From positions 620,001 through 684,000 of the forward strand of contig JACJYB010000001.1 of NCBI GenBank assembly GCA_020636355.1: a stretch of DNA of 64,000 nt, written 5' to 3'. The translations under genes were made by a program, and so were the position numbers. Positions 32,470-41,102 of this stretch are shown piece by piece (positions within the stretch are counted from its first letter, which is position 1; each line of letters begins with the position of its first letter). The notes under the pieces are model-generated. The model saw only the letters and a list, made by a program, of their open reading frames with translations. It was not told where the DNA came from and did no database searches. Source of the stretch: Lewinellaceae bacterium. GTDB taxonomy: Bacteria; Bacteroidota; Bacteroidia; Chitinophagales; Saprospiraceae.

Positions 32470-34434
32470 TTAGTGCTGTACGATTACTTTGGTTGTCTTG
32501 GTGCCTTCACGCGTAGCCAGCCGAACGATATAAGTTCCATTCGCCAGCTTAGCAGCATTGAACGTGAAATTCCGGTTTTGCGCCTGTTGGAAGCTACGGA
32601 TGTCTATCACCCGACCGGTCATATCAGCCAGCACGACGATACCGTCATTGACCGCATCCAGCGCCATATCCACCTGAATTTGATCGGCGGTCGGGTTTGG
32701 ATAAACCTTAACGGCGTATTCCGGTAATGCAATCTCGTCGGTGGAAGTTGTCATATCTATACGCAAGCGGATAACTGCTGCATGTTTCGGAGTAAATCCT
32801 CCTGAGTACCATCGGTCTTGATAGATGACCGTTGAAGTGTAGAAATACTGGATCTGATCATTGAACGCTTGCAGCAATTCATTGGCAGCATCAAAATACC
32901 GTACCAGTACGATGTACGTTTTTGCCGGATTGATTTTTACACCCGGATCAAATGTTTCAAAGTCCAGTAACTGGATGTCTACTTCATCAAAGTTGTCTTC
33001 ACTGGTGAACGAGTGATTCGCCGTTGCAATGATCTTCAGATCCTGGTTGTCCTGGCCAATATCAGGCAAGGTATTGAGTTGTGAAAAATCTGCAGCAATG
33101 GAGTCCGACACTTCCAGCAGGAATGCGCTAATGGTAAAGCCTTGCAATGGTTGCAGGCTTGGCCGGGCAACACTCACTACAGCGTCAGTAGCCATAAAGC
33201 TGGTGTTGTCGGGCCAGAAGGAAGCTGTCCGGTAGACATTACCCATGGAGTAGTCTCCGTCAAGACCTGGTCTGGTAGCGAAAAGTGGTCCGGGCTCTTT
33301 GGAATAGGTAAAGGAGCTAACGACGTAATCCTGCGTTTTGATGTTGTCAGCCGGGTTGGCGTCGTCCAGGGTGCCACGTACTTCCAGGTTTCCACCCGGA
33401 TTCAGACCGATGACATCCAGAACGTCCACCTTGTATTCCATGGTATAAACAGTTCCAGCAGGAACATCCCCGGGAACGTAAGTTCCGGGCAGGTCAACGG
33501 TTAACGTGTCACCTGCAGCGATGGAAGCAGGTCCCATAACGCTATCCTGGTAGACCACTTCATTCGTTTCCTGATTGTACAACCGGACATGAACGCGGTA
33601 GTTATCAATAGTTGATTTTCCTTTGTTGATTACGTCAACCAGAAATACCGAAGTATCCGTTGTAATCTGGGATGCAGGTGTGGCGTAGTTAAAAGGCATG
33701 AAGAAGTCACCCAGAGCGAGATCTTGTTCTGCTTGTTCTATGACATAAACATCATCAATGATCCAGAAATAATATTCACCGGAGAAGGTGAAACGAATCA
33801 TTACATTCGGCTGGTTAGCAGCTATATCGGAGATATTTATCAGTTGAACATCATCGGCGTCTGTCTCATCATTAAAAGACAACTGTTCATTGATGGTGTC
33901 CTGGATCCAGGTCGTTCCGCCATCGATGCTCACGTCAACCGAAGTGGTCGCGACGAAGTTGCGGTAATACTGGTGGAAACGTATGAATACGGAGCTGTGT
34001 CCTTCACAGCTGAAGGAAGGAGACACGAGCGATCCTGAGTGCGGAGACGGAGCTGATCCACCACCGCAATTGGAGTCGGATCCCCCATTGTCCAGGAAAC
34101 TGGAATTAAATACCGCCGTTCCATTCGCTACCGAGGTAGAAGCTATCGGGCCACGTGTGCCCCAGAAGGCACCTGAAGCTGCCGTTCCATTTGCATCCCA
34201 TACCCATACGGCATCAGGATCTGCCTCTGTAGAGGTAGGGGTGCGGTTACTTGCGCAATCTGGTGGTACATTATAGACAGAAGAGGTTCCGGCTACGGCT
34301 GTCCAATCGTTTAAGCCACCGTCAAATTCACTGTTGGCGTCCCCAGGACCGCCCCAGATCAAATTAAAGGTTTGGCTATAACCTGTCATCAGGAGACAAA
34401 CCATACCAAAGGTCAGGAGTAATGACTTCTTCAT
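32470..34434 (-). CDS. Large secreted T9SS cargo protein with MAM-like and CARDB-like domains
   Basis: 654 residues. Signal peptide (1-20, MTGYSQ end) is followed by a jelly-roll resembling MAM/anchored adhesion domains (about 25-240: GALNDWTA..., SGSLVSPSFSCEGHSSVFIRFHQYYRNF, VSIDGGTTWIQDT, YYFWIIDDVYV). A CARDB-like immunoglobulin domain (about 245-370: FLVDVINKGKSTIDNYRVHVRLYN) and a further beta domain come next. The C-terminal type A T9SS signal includes YAVKVYPNPTADQIQVDM ... NGTYIVRLATREGTKTTKVIVQH. Surface-exposed or released adhesin- or enzyme-like protein; no catalytic site recognised. Transcribed alone, with an intrinsic terminator. Confidence 0.85.
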   Translation of the reverse strand: MKKSLLLTFGMVCLLMTGYSQTFNLIWGGPGDANSEFDGGLNDWTAVAGTSSVYNVPPDCASNRTPTSTEADPDAVWVWDANGTAASGAFWGTRGPIASTSVANGTAVFNSSFLDNGGSDSNCGGGSAPSPHSGSLVSPSFSCEGHSSVFIRFHQYYRNFVATTSVDVSIDGGTTWIQDTINEQLSFNDETDADDVQLINISDIAANQPNVMIRFTFSGEYYFWIIDDVYVIEQAEQDLALGDFFMPFNYATPASQITTDTSVFLVDVINKGKSTIDNYRVHVRLYNQETNEVVYQDSVMGPASIAAGDTLTVDLPGTYVPGDVPAGTVYTMEYKVDVLDVIGLNPGGNLEVRGTLDDANPADNIKTQDYVVSSFTYSKEPGPLFATRPGLDGDYSMGNVYRTASFWPDNTSFMATDAVVSVARPSLQPLQGFTISAFLLEVSDSIAADFSQLNTLPDIGQDNQDLKIIATANHSFTSEDNFDEVDIQLLDFETFDPGVKINPAKTYIVLVRYFDAANELLQAFNDQIQYFYTSTVIYQDRWYSGGFTPKHAAVIRLRIDMTTSTDEIALPEYAVKVYPNPTADQIQVDMALDAVNDGIVVLADMTGRVIDIRSFQQAQNRNFTFNAAKLANGTYIVRLATREGTKTTKVIVQH

Positions 34435-34670
34435 AGTACGTTTTTAATCAATTAGTAATACATCTTTCTTAAAAAACGGCACAAATTACAAAATATTAGG
34501 GTCGCTAATCATTTTATAAAAAAACCGTGAGAGGGCTTGGTGTGTAAGTGGCCGTTGATCTTCAAGAGCAGAACTCAAATATATCAATATATCCGTGAAT
34601 GTGTGTATTTGTATAGCTGTTAATATTCAGCAAATCCCATAATCCATATCTGAATTTCCTAAATATCCTA

Positions 34671-34694
34671 TCTGAAATCTGAAATCTGAAATCT
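34671..34694. repeat. Heptamer tandem repeat TCTGAAA, about 3.4 units
   Basis: Perfect 7-bp repeats (TCTGAAA) directly ahead of the hldA stop in the intergenic space. A diverged unit upstream (about 34649) suggests a longer ancestral tract. Same period as the tracts at 32048, 37652, 40980 and 41639 but different sequence. Confidence 0.75.
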
Positions 34695-34700
34695 TTCAAA

Positions 34701-35666
34701 TCACCTCCATGCTTCCCATTGAACGGGAACGACACCGGGTTGTGTACAGACCCAGGCTGCTCCACGGTTAGCCAGTTCGGCGGCTTCGGCTACCGGGAGT
34801 CCTGCAGCCATGGCCACTGCCAGTACACTGATCACCGTATCTCCCGCACCGCAGACATCGGTCAGCTCGACAGGAACAGGGGCGATCAACTGGGCTACCT
34901 CACCCTCCAGATACATGCCGTGAGCCCCCAGGGTAACCAGCACATTGGCCGGGCGAAGTCGGGACCGCAGCAAGCTTATGGCCTCTGCCACCGCTTCTGG
35001 CCGCGGCTGAACCGGATATCCGATGGCTTCCGAAAGTTCCTTAAGATTTGGTTTAAACAAAGTTACCTCCTGGTAATCCCAGAACTGTCTCCGCTTGGGA
35101 TCAACAATGACCGGTACATGGGCATGCTTGCATTGTTGGATGATGCGGTCAATAAAGCCTTTGTCAAGTAAACCCTTATCATAATCCTGGATAATGACCA
35201 GGTCCGGATGATTCTTGTCCCAGGCATCTTGCCATAATCCCAGAACAGTGCTGGCTTCAGATGGAGAAAGATAACGGGTATCTTCCGCATCCATGCGCAG
35301 CAGATGTTGCTGAGCTGCCATCACCCGTGTCTTCGTGGTCGTACGGCGTTCGGTACTGAAATGGATGTAGTAGTCCCGGATACCTGCGTTGCGGAGTCCC
35401 TCCTGCAGGCGCTTTCCCTCGTCGTCGGCACCGGCGATGCTGACAAGGTTTACCTGTGCACCCATGGCCAGGCAATTGACTGCAACATTGGCTGCGCCGC
35501 CTAACCGGTCTTCGCTGGTGCGCCATTCCAGAATAGGTACCGGTGCCTCGGGGGAAATGCGATTGACCCGCCCCTGGATGTACCGGTCAAGCATTACATC
35601 ACCAACGATCAGAATGGATTTCCTGTGAAATTTTTCCTTTAGCTGGACGAGTTCGTTGTTTTCCAT
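34701..35666 (-). CDS. hldA: D-glycero-beta-D-manno-heptose-7-phosphate kinase (HldE N-terminal type)
   Basis: 321 residues, PfkB/ribokinase family and the size of the kinase half of HldE. Landmarks are ILIVGDVMLDRYIQGRVNRISPEAPVPILE, GGAANVAVNCLAMGAQV, the KTRVMAAQQHLLRMDAED motif, LVIIQDYDKGLLDKG, VIVDPKRRQFWDYQEVTLFKPN, and the catalytic DVCGAGDTVISVLA with DTVI after the anion hole GAG. It phosphorylates heptose-7-phosphate at C1 for LPS inner-core synthesis. The nucleotidyltransferase half is absent, as in organisms with separate hldA and hldC. It overlaps waaA by 28 bp, consistent with an LPS core operon. Confidence 0.9.
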   Translation of the reverse strand: MENNELVQLKEKFHRKSILIVGDVMLDRYIQGRVNRISPEAPVPILEWRTSEDRLGGAANVAVNCLAMGAQVNLVSIAGADDEGKRLQEGLRNAGIRDYYIHFSTERRTTTKTRVMAAQQHLLRMDAEDTRYLSPSEASTVLGLWQDAWDKNHPDLVIIQDYDKGLLDKGFIDRIIQQCKHAHVPVIVDPKRRQFWDYQEVTLFKPNLKELSEAIGYPVQPRPEAVAEAISLLRSRLRPANVLVTLGAHGMYLEGEVAQLIAPVPVELTDVCGAGDTVISVLAVAMAAGLPVAEAAELANRGAAWVCTQPGVVPVQWEAWR

Positions 35667-36880
35667 GCGCTGCGAATATACTCAATGATGGTGGCGGTCG
35701 CCCCCTGATGTTTTTTTAAGTATCCCTCAATTTTCCCTGCTACTTCCTGACGGGTACGTGCTATTGATAAGGATTGAATGCTTCCTAGCAAGGATTCCAT
35801 ATCCTGAACTGCTGCTCCCGCTCCGGACTCGACCAGGAAAACAGCTTCGGGAAATCGCCGGTAGCGGGGACCAAAGAGGACAGGTTTGCCGTAAGCCATA
35901 GGCTCCAGGGTATTGTGAATGCCGGCTCCGAAGCCGCCACCGATGTAGACGACTGAAGCATAACGGTAGAGGTAAGCGAGCATTCCAATCTGATCCACCA
36001 CCAGGATGTCGGTAGAATGTCCGTGTTGAAATTGACTGATGAGGGTTGGATTGTTCGCCTTCAAAAGCTGCAGGATTGATGAAATGTGTTGCGCTCCAAC
36101 ATCGTGAGGAACGAGAACGATCTTCCAGCCTTCGCGAATCAATCCGGGCACGATCCGGGCTAACAGGATTTCATCTTTTGGCCAGGTGCTTCCTGCTATC
36201 AGAATCGGGTGCGCCCCGGCAAACTCTTCCAAAACAGGTAATTGGCGGCTTTCTTCCGGTAAATGAAGAACCCGGTCAACACGGGTGTCTCCTGCCAGAA
36301 AGGCGTTGAAATAACCCTTGTCTTTTAGCACCTTCTGGGAAGCACGCTCCTGAACAAAAATGGCGTCAAACCGAAAAAGTATGGTACGGAACCAGGTGGC
36401 CCAGCGTTTAAATATCCAGTAATCTGGGGAGAAATGGGCCGAGATCAAGAGCAGCGGTATATTCCGGGTCTGGCATGCCCTCAGGTGATTGAACCAAAGG
36501 TCGTATTTCACCATGATGGCCATTCTCGGTTGAAACAAATCAAAAAATTGACGGGCGTTCTCCGGGGTGTCCAGGGGCAAGTAGATGACTTGCTCCGCTC
36601 CCGGGTAATCCTTTCGAACCAGGTATCCGGAGGGACTGAAAAAGGATAATAATACCGGCCAGTGCAATTCACTGCGGATGGCTTCCAGCAGTGGCCTGGC
36701 CTGTTCAAATTCCCCCAGGGAAGCGCAATGGATCCAAACAGGCTGGTTCAATCCCGGGACAGGCGTTGGAAACTGTTTCCTTCCATCCCGCCACGCTTTG
36801 AGCTTGGAGGAAAATAATGCCCCGGGCCAGATCAAACATCCAGCCAGTCGAACGATAAGTGTGTAGAGCTTGCCCATCAA
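35639..36880 (-). CDS. waaA: 3-deoxy-D-manno-octulosonic acid (Kdo) transferase
   Basis: 413 residues, a complete KdtA/WaaA. After an N-terminal membrane helix it shows WIHCASLGEFEQARPLLEAI and the family pattern VLLSFFSPSGY. MVKYDLWFNHLRACQTRNIPLLLISAHFS follows, and a C-terminal glycosyltransferase-B donor domain with YIGGGFGAGIHNTLEPMAYGKPVLFGPRYRRFPEAV. It attaches Kdo to lipid A precursor at the inner membrane. The gene overlaps a beta-barrel gene upstream by 4 bp and hldA downstream by 28 bp, so the three are one operon. Catalytic Glu (GEFEQ) is present. Confidence 0.95.
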   Translation of the reverse strand: MMGKLYTLIVRLAGCLIWPGALFSSKLKAWRDGRKQFPTPVPGLNQPVWIHCASLGEFEQARPLLEAIRSELHWPVLLSFFSPSGYLVRKDYPGAEQVIYLPLDTPENARQFFDLFQPRMAIMVKYDLWFNHLRACQTRNIPLLLISAHFSPDYWIFKRWATWFRTILFRFDAIFVQERASQKVLKDKGYFNAFLAGDTRVDRVLHLPEESRQLPVLEEFAGAHPILIAGSTWPKDEILLARIVPGLIREGWKIVLVPHDVGAQHISSILQLLKANNPTLISQFQHGHSTDILVVDQIGMLAYLYRYASVVYIGGGFGAGIHNTLEPMAYGKPVLFGPRYRRFPEAVFLVESGAGAAVQDMESLLGSIQSLSIARTRQEVAGKIEGYLKKHQGATATIIEYIRSAWKTTNSSS

Positions 36881-37623
36881 TAATAAATGTCTTCAACGGC
36901 AATGCCGCCATATACAGGTATCATCCAGGCCAGCCGGACGCCGTATATCCAATCGCGCCGAATTTCCGTAATTCCGGGAGCATCGTTTTGTATTGTACGC
37001 CTTAACCGCGTGAATGCACGGGTGACATACAGATCCATGCGCACATTGACCAGCTTTTGGTGCTGCAGGTAAAGGACATGGATGATCCCTCCCAGAGCCG
37101 GTCCGCTGCTTAACCGGTCATAAGCTGCACGGTAGGGTTTTTGCAGATAGGGCAGGCTTACGGATTCATCCTGGATCCGGATGTGGTGAGAAAGCCATCC
37201 CGCTTGCAATCCCGGTTCCAGGATCCATAGACCACGGCCAGCACTTTTTCGGAGATTGATGCCGCCTTCGATTCCGGTCTGCAAGCCTCTTTGGCGCAGA
37301 TATACCTGAACAAATTCCTGGGCCGGATTGATAATACCTCCGTCAGTTGTTCGAAATGGCTCTAGTACATCTTCTCTAACCTGCGTCCCGAATTGGAAGT
37401 ATCCGAATGCCCCCAGAAAATAAGGCTGGCGCAATGAGGTCCATTGGAGACTGGTCCCCAGTGTAAAATGCTGTCCGAAACGGTCAGACAGATCACCGCC
37501 GGGCCACTGAATGCCATATTCAAGCCCGATCGTCGTAACGCGATTAGCCAGCGTATCCAGTCGCTGACCCGATAAAGCAGATGACCAGAATAAGCAAATT
37601 AATAGGATCGCTAACGTACGCAT
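36877..37623 (-). CDS. Outer-membrane beta-barrel protein upstream of waaA
   Basis: 248 residues. A signal peptide (1-19, SALSGQ) precedes alternating amphipathic strands ending in the aromatic-rich WIYGVRLAWMIPVYGGIAVEDIYY. Strands such as TTIGLEYGIQWPGGDL, LGAFGYFQFGTQV and LWILEPGLQAGWLSHHIRI suit a ten- to twelve-stranded barrel. No family recognised. The ATGA overlap with waaA indicates a shared transcript, so a role in the outer membrane LPS layer is possible but unproven. A heptamer repeat lies upstream at 37652. Confidence 0.7.
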   Translation of the reverse strand: MRTLAILLICLFWSSALSGQRLDTLANRVTTIGLEYGIQWPGGDLSDRFGQHFTLGTSLQWTSLRQPYFLGAFGYFQFGTQVREDVLEPFRTTDGGIINPAQEFVQVYLRQRGLQTGIEGGINLRKSAGRGLWILEPGLQAGWLSHHIRIQDESVSLPYLQKPYRAAYDRLSSGPALGGIIHVLYLQHQKLVNVRMDLYVTRAFTRLRRTIQNDAPGITEIRRDWIYGVRLAWMIPVYGGIAVEDIYY

Positions 37624-37651
37624 GAGGCAAAGATAAAGACAATGGTGTATT

Positions 37652-37686
37652 CAGTAAGCAGTAACCAGTAATCCGTAGTCAGACTG
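37652..37686. repeat. Degenerate heptamer tract CAGTAAG/CAGTAAC/CAGTAAT
   Basis: Five consecutive 7-bp units, CAGTAAG, CAGTAAC, CAGTAAT, CCGTAGT and CAGACTG, in the divergent intergenic region before the UDP-glucuronate decarboxylase gene. The period is constant while the sequence drifts. It is another heptamer field like that at 32048. Confidence 0.65.
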
Positions 37687-37798
37687 CAAAGTTGCTTTTT
37701 GAGCTGAAGACTATTTACTGACTACTTGGTATTAAACACTGCCATCAATTTATCATCTTTGATCGGAAGAATTCAAAACAGGAAACATCCAACATGTT

Positions 37799-38749
37799 AT
37801 GACGAAGAAAAGGGTATTGATCACCGGAGCGGCAGGTTTCATAGGATCCCATTTATGCGATCGCATGCTCAAGGAGGGATTCCACGTCATTGGAATGGAC
37901 AATCTGCTCACCGGCGATTTGAAAAATATTGAACATTTGTTCCCGGGACCGGATTTTGAATTTTATTTCCATGACATCACCAAGTTTGTCCATGTGCCGG
38001 GGCCGTTGGACTATATCCTGCATTTTGCATCCCCGGCTTCGCCCATCGATTATCTGAAAATGCCCATTCAAACGCTCAAGGTCGGATCACTGGGGACCCA
38101 TAATTTATTGGGCTTGGCGAAAGAAAAGAAGTCCCGGATTCTGATCGCCTCTACTTCTGAGGTTTATGGCGATCCATTGGTGCATCCGCAACCGGAATCT
38201 TACTGGGGTAATGTCAATCCGATTGGCCCGCGTGGCGTATACGATGAAGCCAAGCGCTTCCAGGAAGCCATTACCATGGCCTACCACAACTACCATCATC
38301 TGGATACCCGCATCGTCCGGATATTCAATACCTACGGACCACGCATGCGGGTGGAAGACGGCCGGGCACTACCAGCCTTTTTCTCCCAGGCCATCCGGGG
38401 AGAAGGCATATCGGTATTTGGAAGTGGAAACCAAACCCGTTCATTTTGTTACATCGACGATATGGTGGAAGGCATCTTCCGACTGTTGATGAGTGACTAT
38501 CCGCAACCGGTCAATATTGGTAATCCGGAGGAGATCACCATTATGCAGCTGGCAGAGGAGATCATGGCTCTGGTCCAAAACCCCGATGCTTATCTGGTCT
38601 TCAAACCGTTACCGGAAGATGATCCCAAGGTAAGACAACCGGATATCAGCAAAGCGAAAGAAATACTCTCCTGGACACCTAAGATATCCAGAGCTGAGGG
38701 ACTGCAAAAAACCTATGCCTATTTCCGGGAGAAATTGAAGGAAGCTTGA
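37799..38749 (+). CDS. UDP-glucuronate decarboxylase (UDP-xylose synthase-like) extended SDR
   Basis: 316 residues. Rossmann cofactor loop TGAAGFIGSH (residues 8-17). The diagnostic segments SEVYGDPLVHPQPESYWGNVNPIGPRGVYDEAKR and RIFNTYGPRM are those of UDP-glucuronate decarboxylase, with Tyr and Lys in YDEAK replacing the usual YDEGK. It converts UDP-glucuronate to UDP-xylose for cell-surface polysaccharide. It is co-directional with rfbB, 57 bp upstream, and both feed nucleotide sugars into glycan assembly. A near-consensus CATCTTTG box precedes the start. The sugar specificity is inferred from the ESYWGNVNPIG block. Confidence 0.9.
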   Translation: MTKKRVLITGAAGFIGSHLCDRMLKEGFHVIGMDNLLTGDLKNIEHLFPGPDFEFYFHDITKFVHVPGPLDYILHFASPASPIDYLKMPIQTLKVGSLGTHNLLGLAKEKKSRILIASTSEVYGDPLVHPQPESYWGNVNPIGPRGVYDEAKRFQEAITMAYHNYHHLDTRIVRIFNTYGPRMRVEDGRALPAFFSQAIRGEGISVFGSGNQTRSFCYIDDMVEGIFRLLMSDYPQPVNIGNPEEITIMQLAEEIMALVQNPDAYLVFKPLPEDDPKVRQPDISKAKEILSWTPKISRAEGLQKTYAYFREKLKEA

Positions 38750-38776
38750 CCGGGCTGATCTTCAAGCCTACCTTTG
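38746..38776 (+). promoter_or_regulatory. Bacteroidetes-type promoter for rfbB: TTG-N20-TACCTTTG
   Basis: -7 box TACCTTTG (38769-38776) matches TAnnTTTG exactly. A TTG (38746-38748) stands 20 bp upstream, within the usual 17-23 bp spacing. It overlaps the last codons and stop of the preceding gene and leaves a 30-bp leader, so rfbB may be transcribed independently. Confidence 0.6.
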
Positions 38777-38806
38777 CGGTTACATACCTAACCAAGAATT
38801 AACACC

Positions 38807-39856
38807 ATGCATAAAAACGTTTTAATCACCGGTGGGGCGGGTTTTATCGGAAGCCATTTGGTCCATCATTTTGTCCGCGCATATCCCCAGTACCAGATCA
38901 TTAATTACGATGCGTTGACTTATGCCGGAAACCTGGAGAATCTGTCGGAAGTCGAGTCTGCACCCAATTATCGATTTGTGAAAGGCGATGTTCTGGACCG
39001 GGAGCTCCTCCAGCAGGTTTTTAAGGAGCATGACATAACGCATGTAATTCATCTGGCTGCTGAGTCTCATGTGGACCGGTCGATTCACGACCCTTTGCAG
39101 TTCATTACGACCAATGTCCTGGGCACGGTCACGCTGCTACAAGTCGCCAGGGAATCCTGGAAAAGCCCGGAGGACCATTGTTTTTACCACATTTCGACCG
39201 ATGAAGTGTTTGGAAGTCTTGGGGAAGAAGGCTTTTTTACCGAAACAACACCCTATGATCCCCGGTCCCCTTATTCTGCATCCAAAGCCAGTTCAGATCA
39301 TTTTGTCCGGGCCTTTCACCACACCTACGGATTGCCGGTGATGGTTTCGAACTGTTCAAATAACTATGGTCCGTACCAGTTTCCTGAAAAGCTGATACCA
39401 CTGATGATTCGCAACATCCAATTGGAAAGACCCTTGCCGGTATATGGCGACGGGACCAATGTACGGGACTGGCTGTGGGTCGGCGACCATATTGAAGCCA
39501 TCGATGAGATCTTCCACCGGGGCCGGATAGGTGAGACGTATAACATTGGCGGCCACCATGAGATGCGCAACATTGATCTGGTCCGCATGCTCTGTCTGAT
39601 TATGGACGAGTTGCTGGACCGCGAGCCGGGTACTTCGGCTAAATTGATTACGTATGTGAAAGATCGTCCCGGCCATGATGCCCGTTATGCCATCGATCCC
39701 CTGAAATTAATGACGGAATTAGGCTGGAAACCCAGGGTGCACCCGAAGGAAGGACTGCGTCGGACAGCCGCTTGGTATCTGGACAACCAGGATTGGCTGG
39801 AGCGGGTGACCAGCGGCGCCTATCAGGCCTATTATGAGCGGCATTATGGAGGGTAA
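38807..39856 (+). CDS. rfbB: dTDP-glucose 4,6-dehydratase
   Basis: 349 residues. It begins HKNVLITGGAGFIGSHLVHHF and has the family signature ISTDEVFGSLGEEG, with Asp and Glu as catalytic pair. YSASKASSDHFVRAFHHTYGLP carries the Tyr-x3-Lys of the SDR site, and NCSNNYGPYQFPEKLIPLMI and VYGDGTNVRDWLWVGDH follow. It removes water from dTDP-glucose to form dTDP-4-keto-6-deoxyglucose, the first committed step toward rhamnose and other deoxysugars. It has its own promoter (38746-38776). The other dTDP-rhamnose genes (rfbA, rfbC, rfbD) are not in the window. Confidence 0.95.
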   Translation: MHKNVLITGGAGFIGSHLVHHFVRAYPQYQIINYDALTYAGNLENLSEVESAPNYRFVKGDVLDRELLQQVFKEHDITHVIHLAAESHVDRSIHDPLQFITTNVLGTVTLLQVARESWKSPEDHCFYHISTDEVFGSLGEEGFFTETTPYDPRSPYSASKASSDHFVRAFHHTYGLPVMVSNCSNNYGPYQFPEKLIPLMIRNIQLERPLPVYGDGTNVRDWLWVGDHIEAIDEIFHRGRIGETYNIGGHHEMRNIDLVRMLCLIMDELLDREPGTSAKLITYVKDRPGHDARYAIDPLKLMTELGWKPRVHPKEGLRRTAAWYLDNQDWLERVTSGAYQAYYERHYGG

Positions 39857-39862
39857 ATAAAA

Positions 39863-39891
39863 AAAGGATCAGGTGAATGCCCCGACCCTTT
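39863..39891 (+). terminator. Imperfect hairpin after rfbB
   Basis: AAAGGATCAGG (39863-39873) pairs with CCCGACCCTTT (39881-39891) with two mismatches, starting 7 bp beyond the rfbB stop and followed by TATTGTAGTTTT. Possible weak terminator facing a convergent lipoprotein gene. Confidence 0.35.
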
Positions 39892-39933
39892 ATTGTAGTT
39901 TTCCAAGCAGATAGAAACCTTAGACTTACTGAG

Positions 39934-40332
39934 CTATCGCTCCAAAACAATCTCGGCTTGTACATTAAGTAATTCGCTGCCTTCCTGGTAAGTCAGTACT
40001 TGCCGGTTTTTCTCGTTGAGCGTGCGGGTATATACGGTAGTGTGGTTGCCTTCGGACACCGTAATGGTGTTAGCTGTTCTTGTCCAGGTCAAATCCCCCT
40101 GATGAGAGACCTTGTTGGATTCAGCGGTGATCACATAATCGGCATTCCCGGTGCCATCTTCTTTAAAGGTCATATTTCCGCTTACTGGTAAATTGAGTGT
40201 ACCGATGACACCTGTATTCAGATTGACCTCGGCCACCCTCCAAAAGCCGATCAGATTGTCGACGGAATCTTTTTGGCATGAGAACATGGTAAGCATTAGT
40301 GCGGAAGCCAGAAGAAAAGCAAGTCGTTTCAT
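39934..40332 (-). CDS. Lipocalin-like small lipoprotein (paralogue A)
   Basis: 132 residues; lipoprotein signal to Cys19 (MFSC). Then an all-beta domain of lipocalin-like type: LIGFWRVAEVNLNTG, SGNMTFKEDGTGNADYVI, LTWTRTANTITVSEG and TVYTRTLNEKNRQVLTYQ. The pattern is shared with the next gene (40531-40953): [FW]-x-F-x(2)-DGTGN-x-DY followed by a threonine-rich strand and a conserved R-x-L/V-N-x-K. Ligand unknown. In Bacteroidota such proteins often bind small hydrophobic molecules or serve as uncharacterised surface proteins. Convergent with rfbB. Confidence 0.75.
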   Translation of the reverse strand: MKRLAFLLASALMLTMFSCQKDSVDNLIGFWRVAEVNLNTGVIGTLNLPVSGNMTFKEDGTGNADYVITAESNKVSHQGDLTWTRTANTITVSEGNHTTVYTRTLNEKNRQVLTYQEGSELLNVQAEIVLER

Positions 40333-40530
40333 ACTACAGTTTTTTGGTTGTAAATAATTTGGTTCATACGAAAGCGTGTCGAATTCATTGCCAGATGTAC
40401 ACGCTTGATAACGAGGGGAGAACGCAGGTTGCAGGGGGTAATGTTTTACCGTTAAAGACCATTGACAAGCCTTTAACCTTTGGGGTTAATTCATTGTTAT
40501 TTACCTAATTGGAGTAGGGGATGGCCAGGG

Positions 40531-40953
40531 TCAGCGGGTGAGCGTTATTTCTGCGGTTGAGGCCCCCTCGTAATAACTGATGACTTGTTTTTTGGAGCGA
40601 TTGACAAGACGTTGATAAATGACGACTTTATTTTCTTCGGCGATGGTGACCTGGTCCTTGGTGGCCGTCCACATAATATCACCTTCTACCTCCTGTACAT
40701 TGCCATTGTCAATGACCTGGTAATCCACATTGCCGGTGCCGTCCGCATTGAAGGTGAAAGTGCCGCTTCCATCCAGCTTAACCTCTCCTAAAAGTACCGA
40801 GGTAAATTTGATGCTTTGAAAATTCCAGGTTCCGACCAGGCTCTCGATCGGATCTTTGGAACAGCCCTGGAATTGGAGGGCCAATGTCAGTGCCAAACCG
40901 GCGATCATCAGGAAGCGCAAATGTCGAAGCATACGATTCATTAAGTGAAACAA
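40531..40953 (-). CDS. Lipocalin-like small lipoprotein (paralogue B)
   Basis: 140 residues from the ATG at 40953; internal ATGs at 40941 and 40932 give shorter signals. Lipid site Cys31 (FQGC). The rest matches paralogue A: LVGTWNFQSIKF, GEVKLDGSGTFTFNADGTGNVDYQ, IMWTATKDQVTIAEENKVV and a VNRSKKQVISYYEG strand. Repeated duplication of this small gene is common in the phylum. It lies 198 bp upstream of paralogue A on the same strand, so the two may be co-transcribed. Composite repeats lie just upstream (40980-41045). Confidence 0.75.
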   Translation of the reverse strand: MFHLMNRMLRHLRFLMIAGLALTLALQFQGCSKDPIESLVGTWNFQSIKFTSVLLGEVKLDGSGTFTFNADGTGNVDYQVIDNGNVQEVEGDIMWTATKDQVTIAEENKVVIYQRLVNRSKKQVISYYEGASTAEITLTR

Positions 40954-40979
40954 AGGTAATCATTTCGTGGTAGTTCGGT

Positions 40980-41045
40980 GTTCGCTATTCGCTTTCTGCT
41001 GTACGCCCTTCCCACGAAAACATGTCAATACGAAAACACGTCAAC
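40980..41045. repeat. Composite repeat: four heptamers then four octamers
   Basis: Heptamers GTTCGCT, ATTCGCT, TTCTGCT and GTACGCC (40980-41007) are followed, after CTTCCC, by octamers ACGAAAAC, ATGTCAAT, ACGAAAAC and ACGTCAAC (41014-41045). Same heptamer-then-octamer order and strand as 32048-32250, in a divergent intergenic region. Confidence 0.85.
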
Positions 41046-41102
41046 ACGGCTTAAACCATTATCTCAAATTCTATTAACTTACCGGTAATTTAATTAAAGC
41101 TT

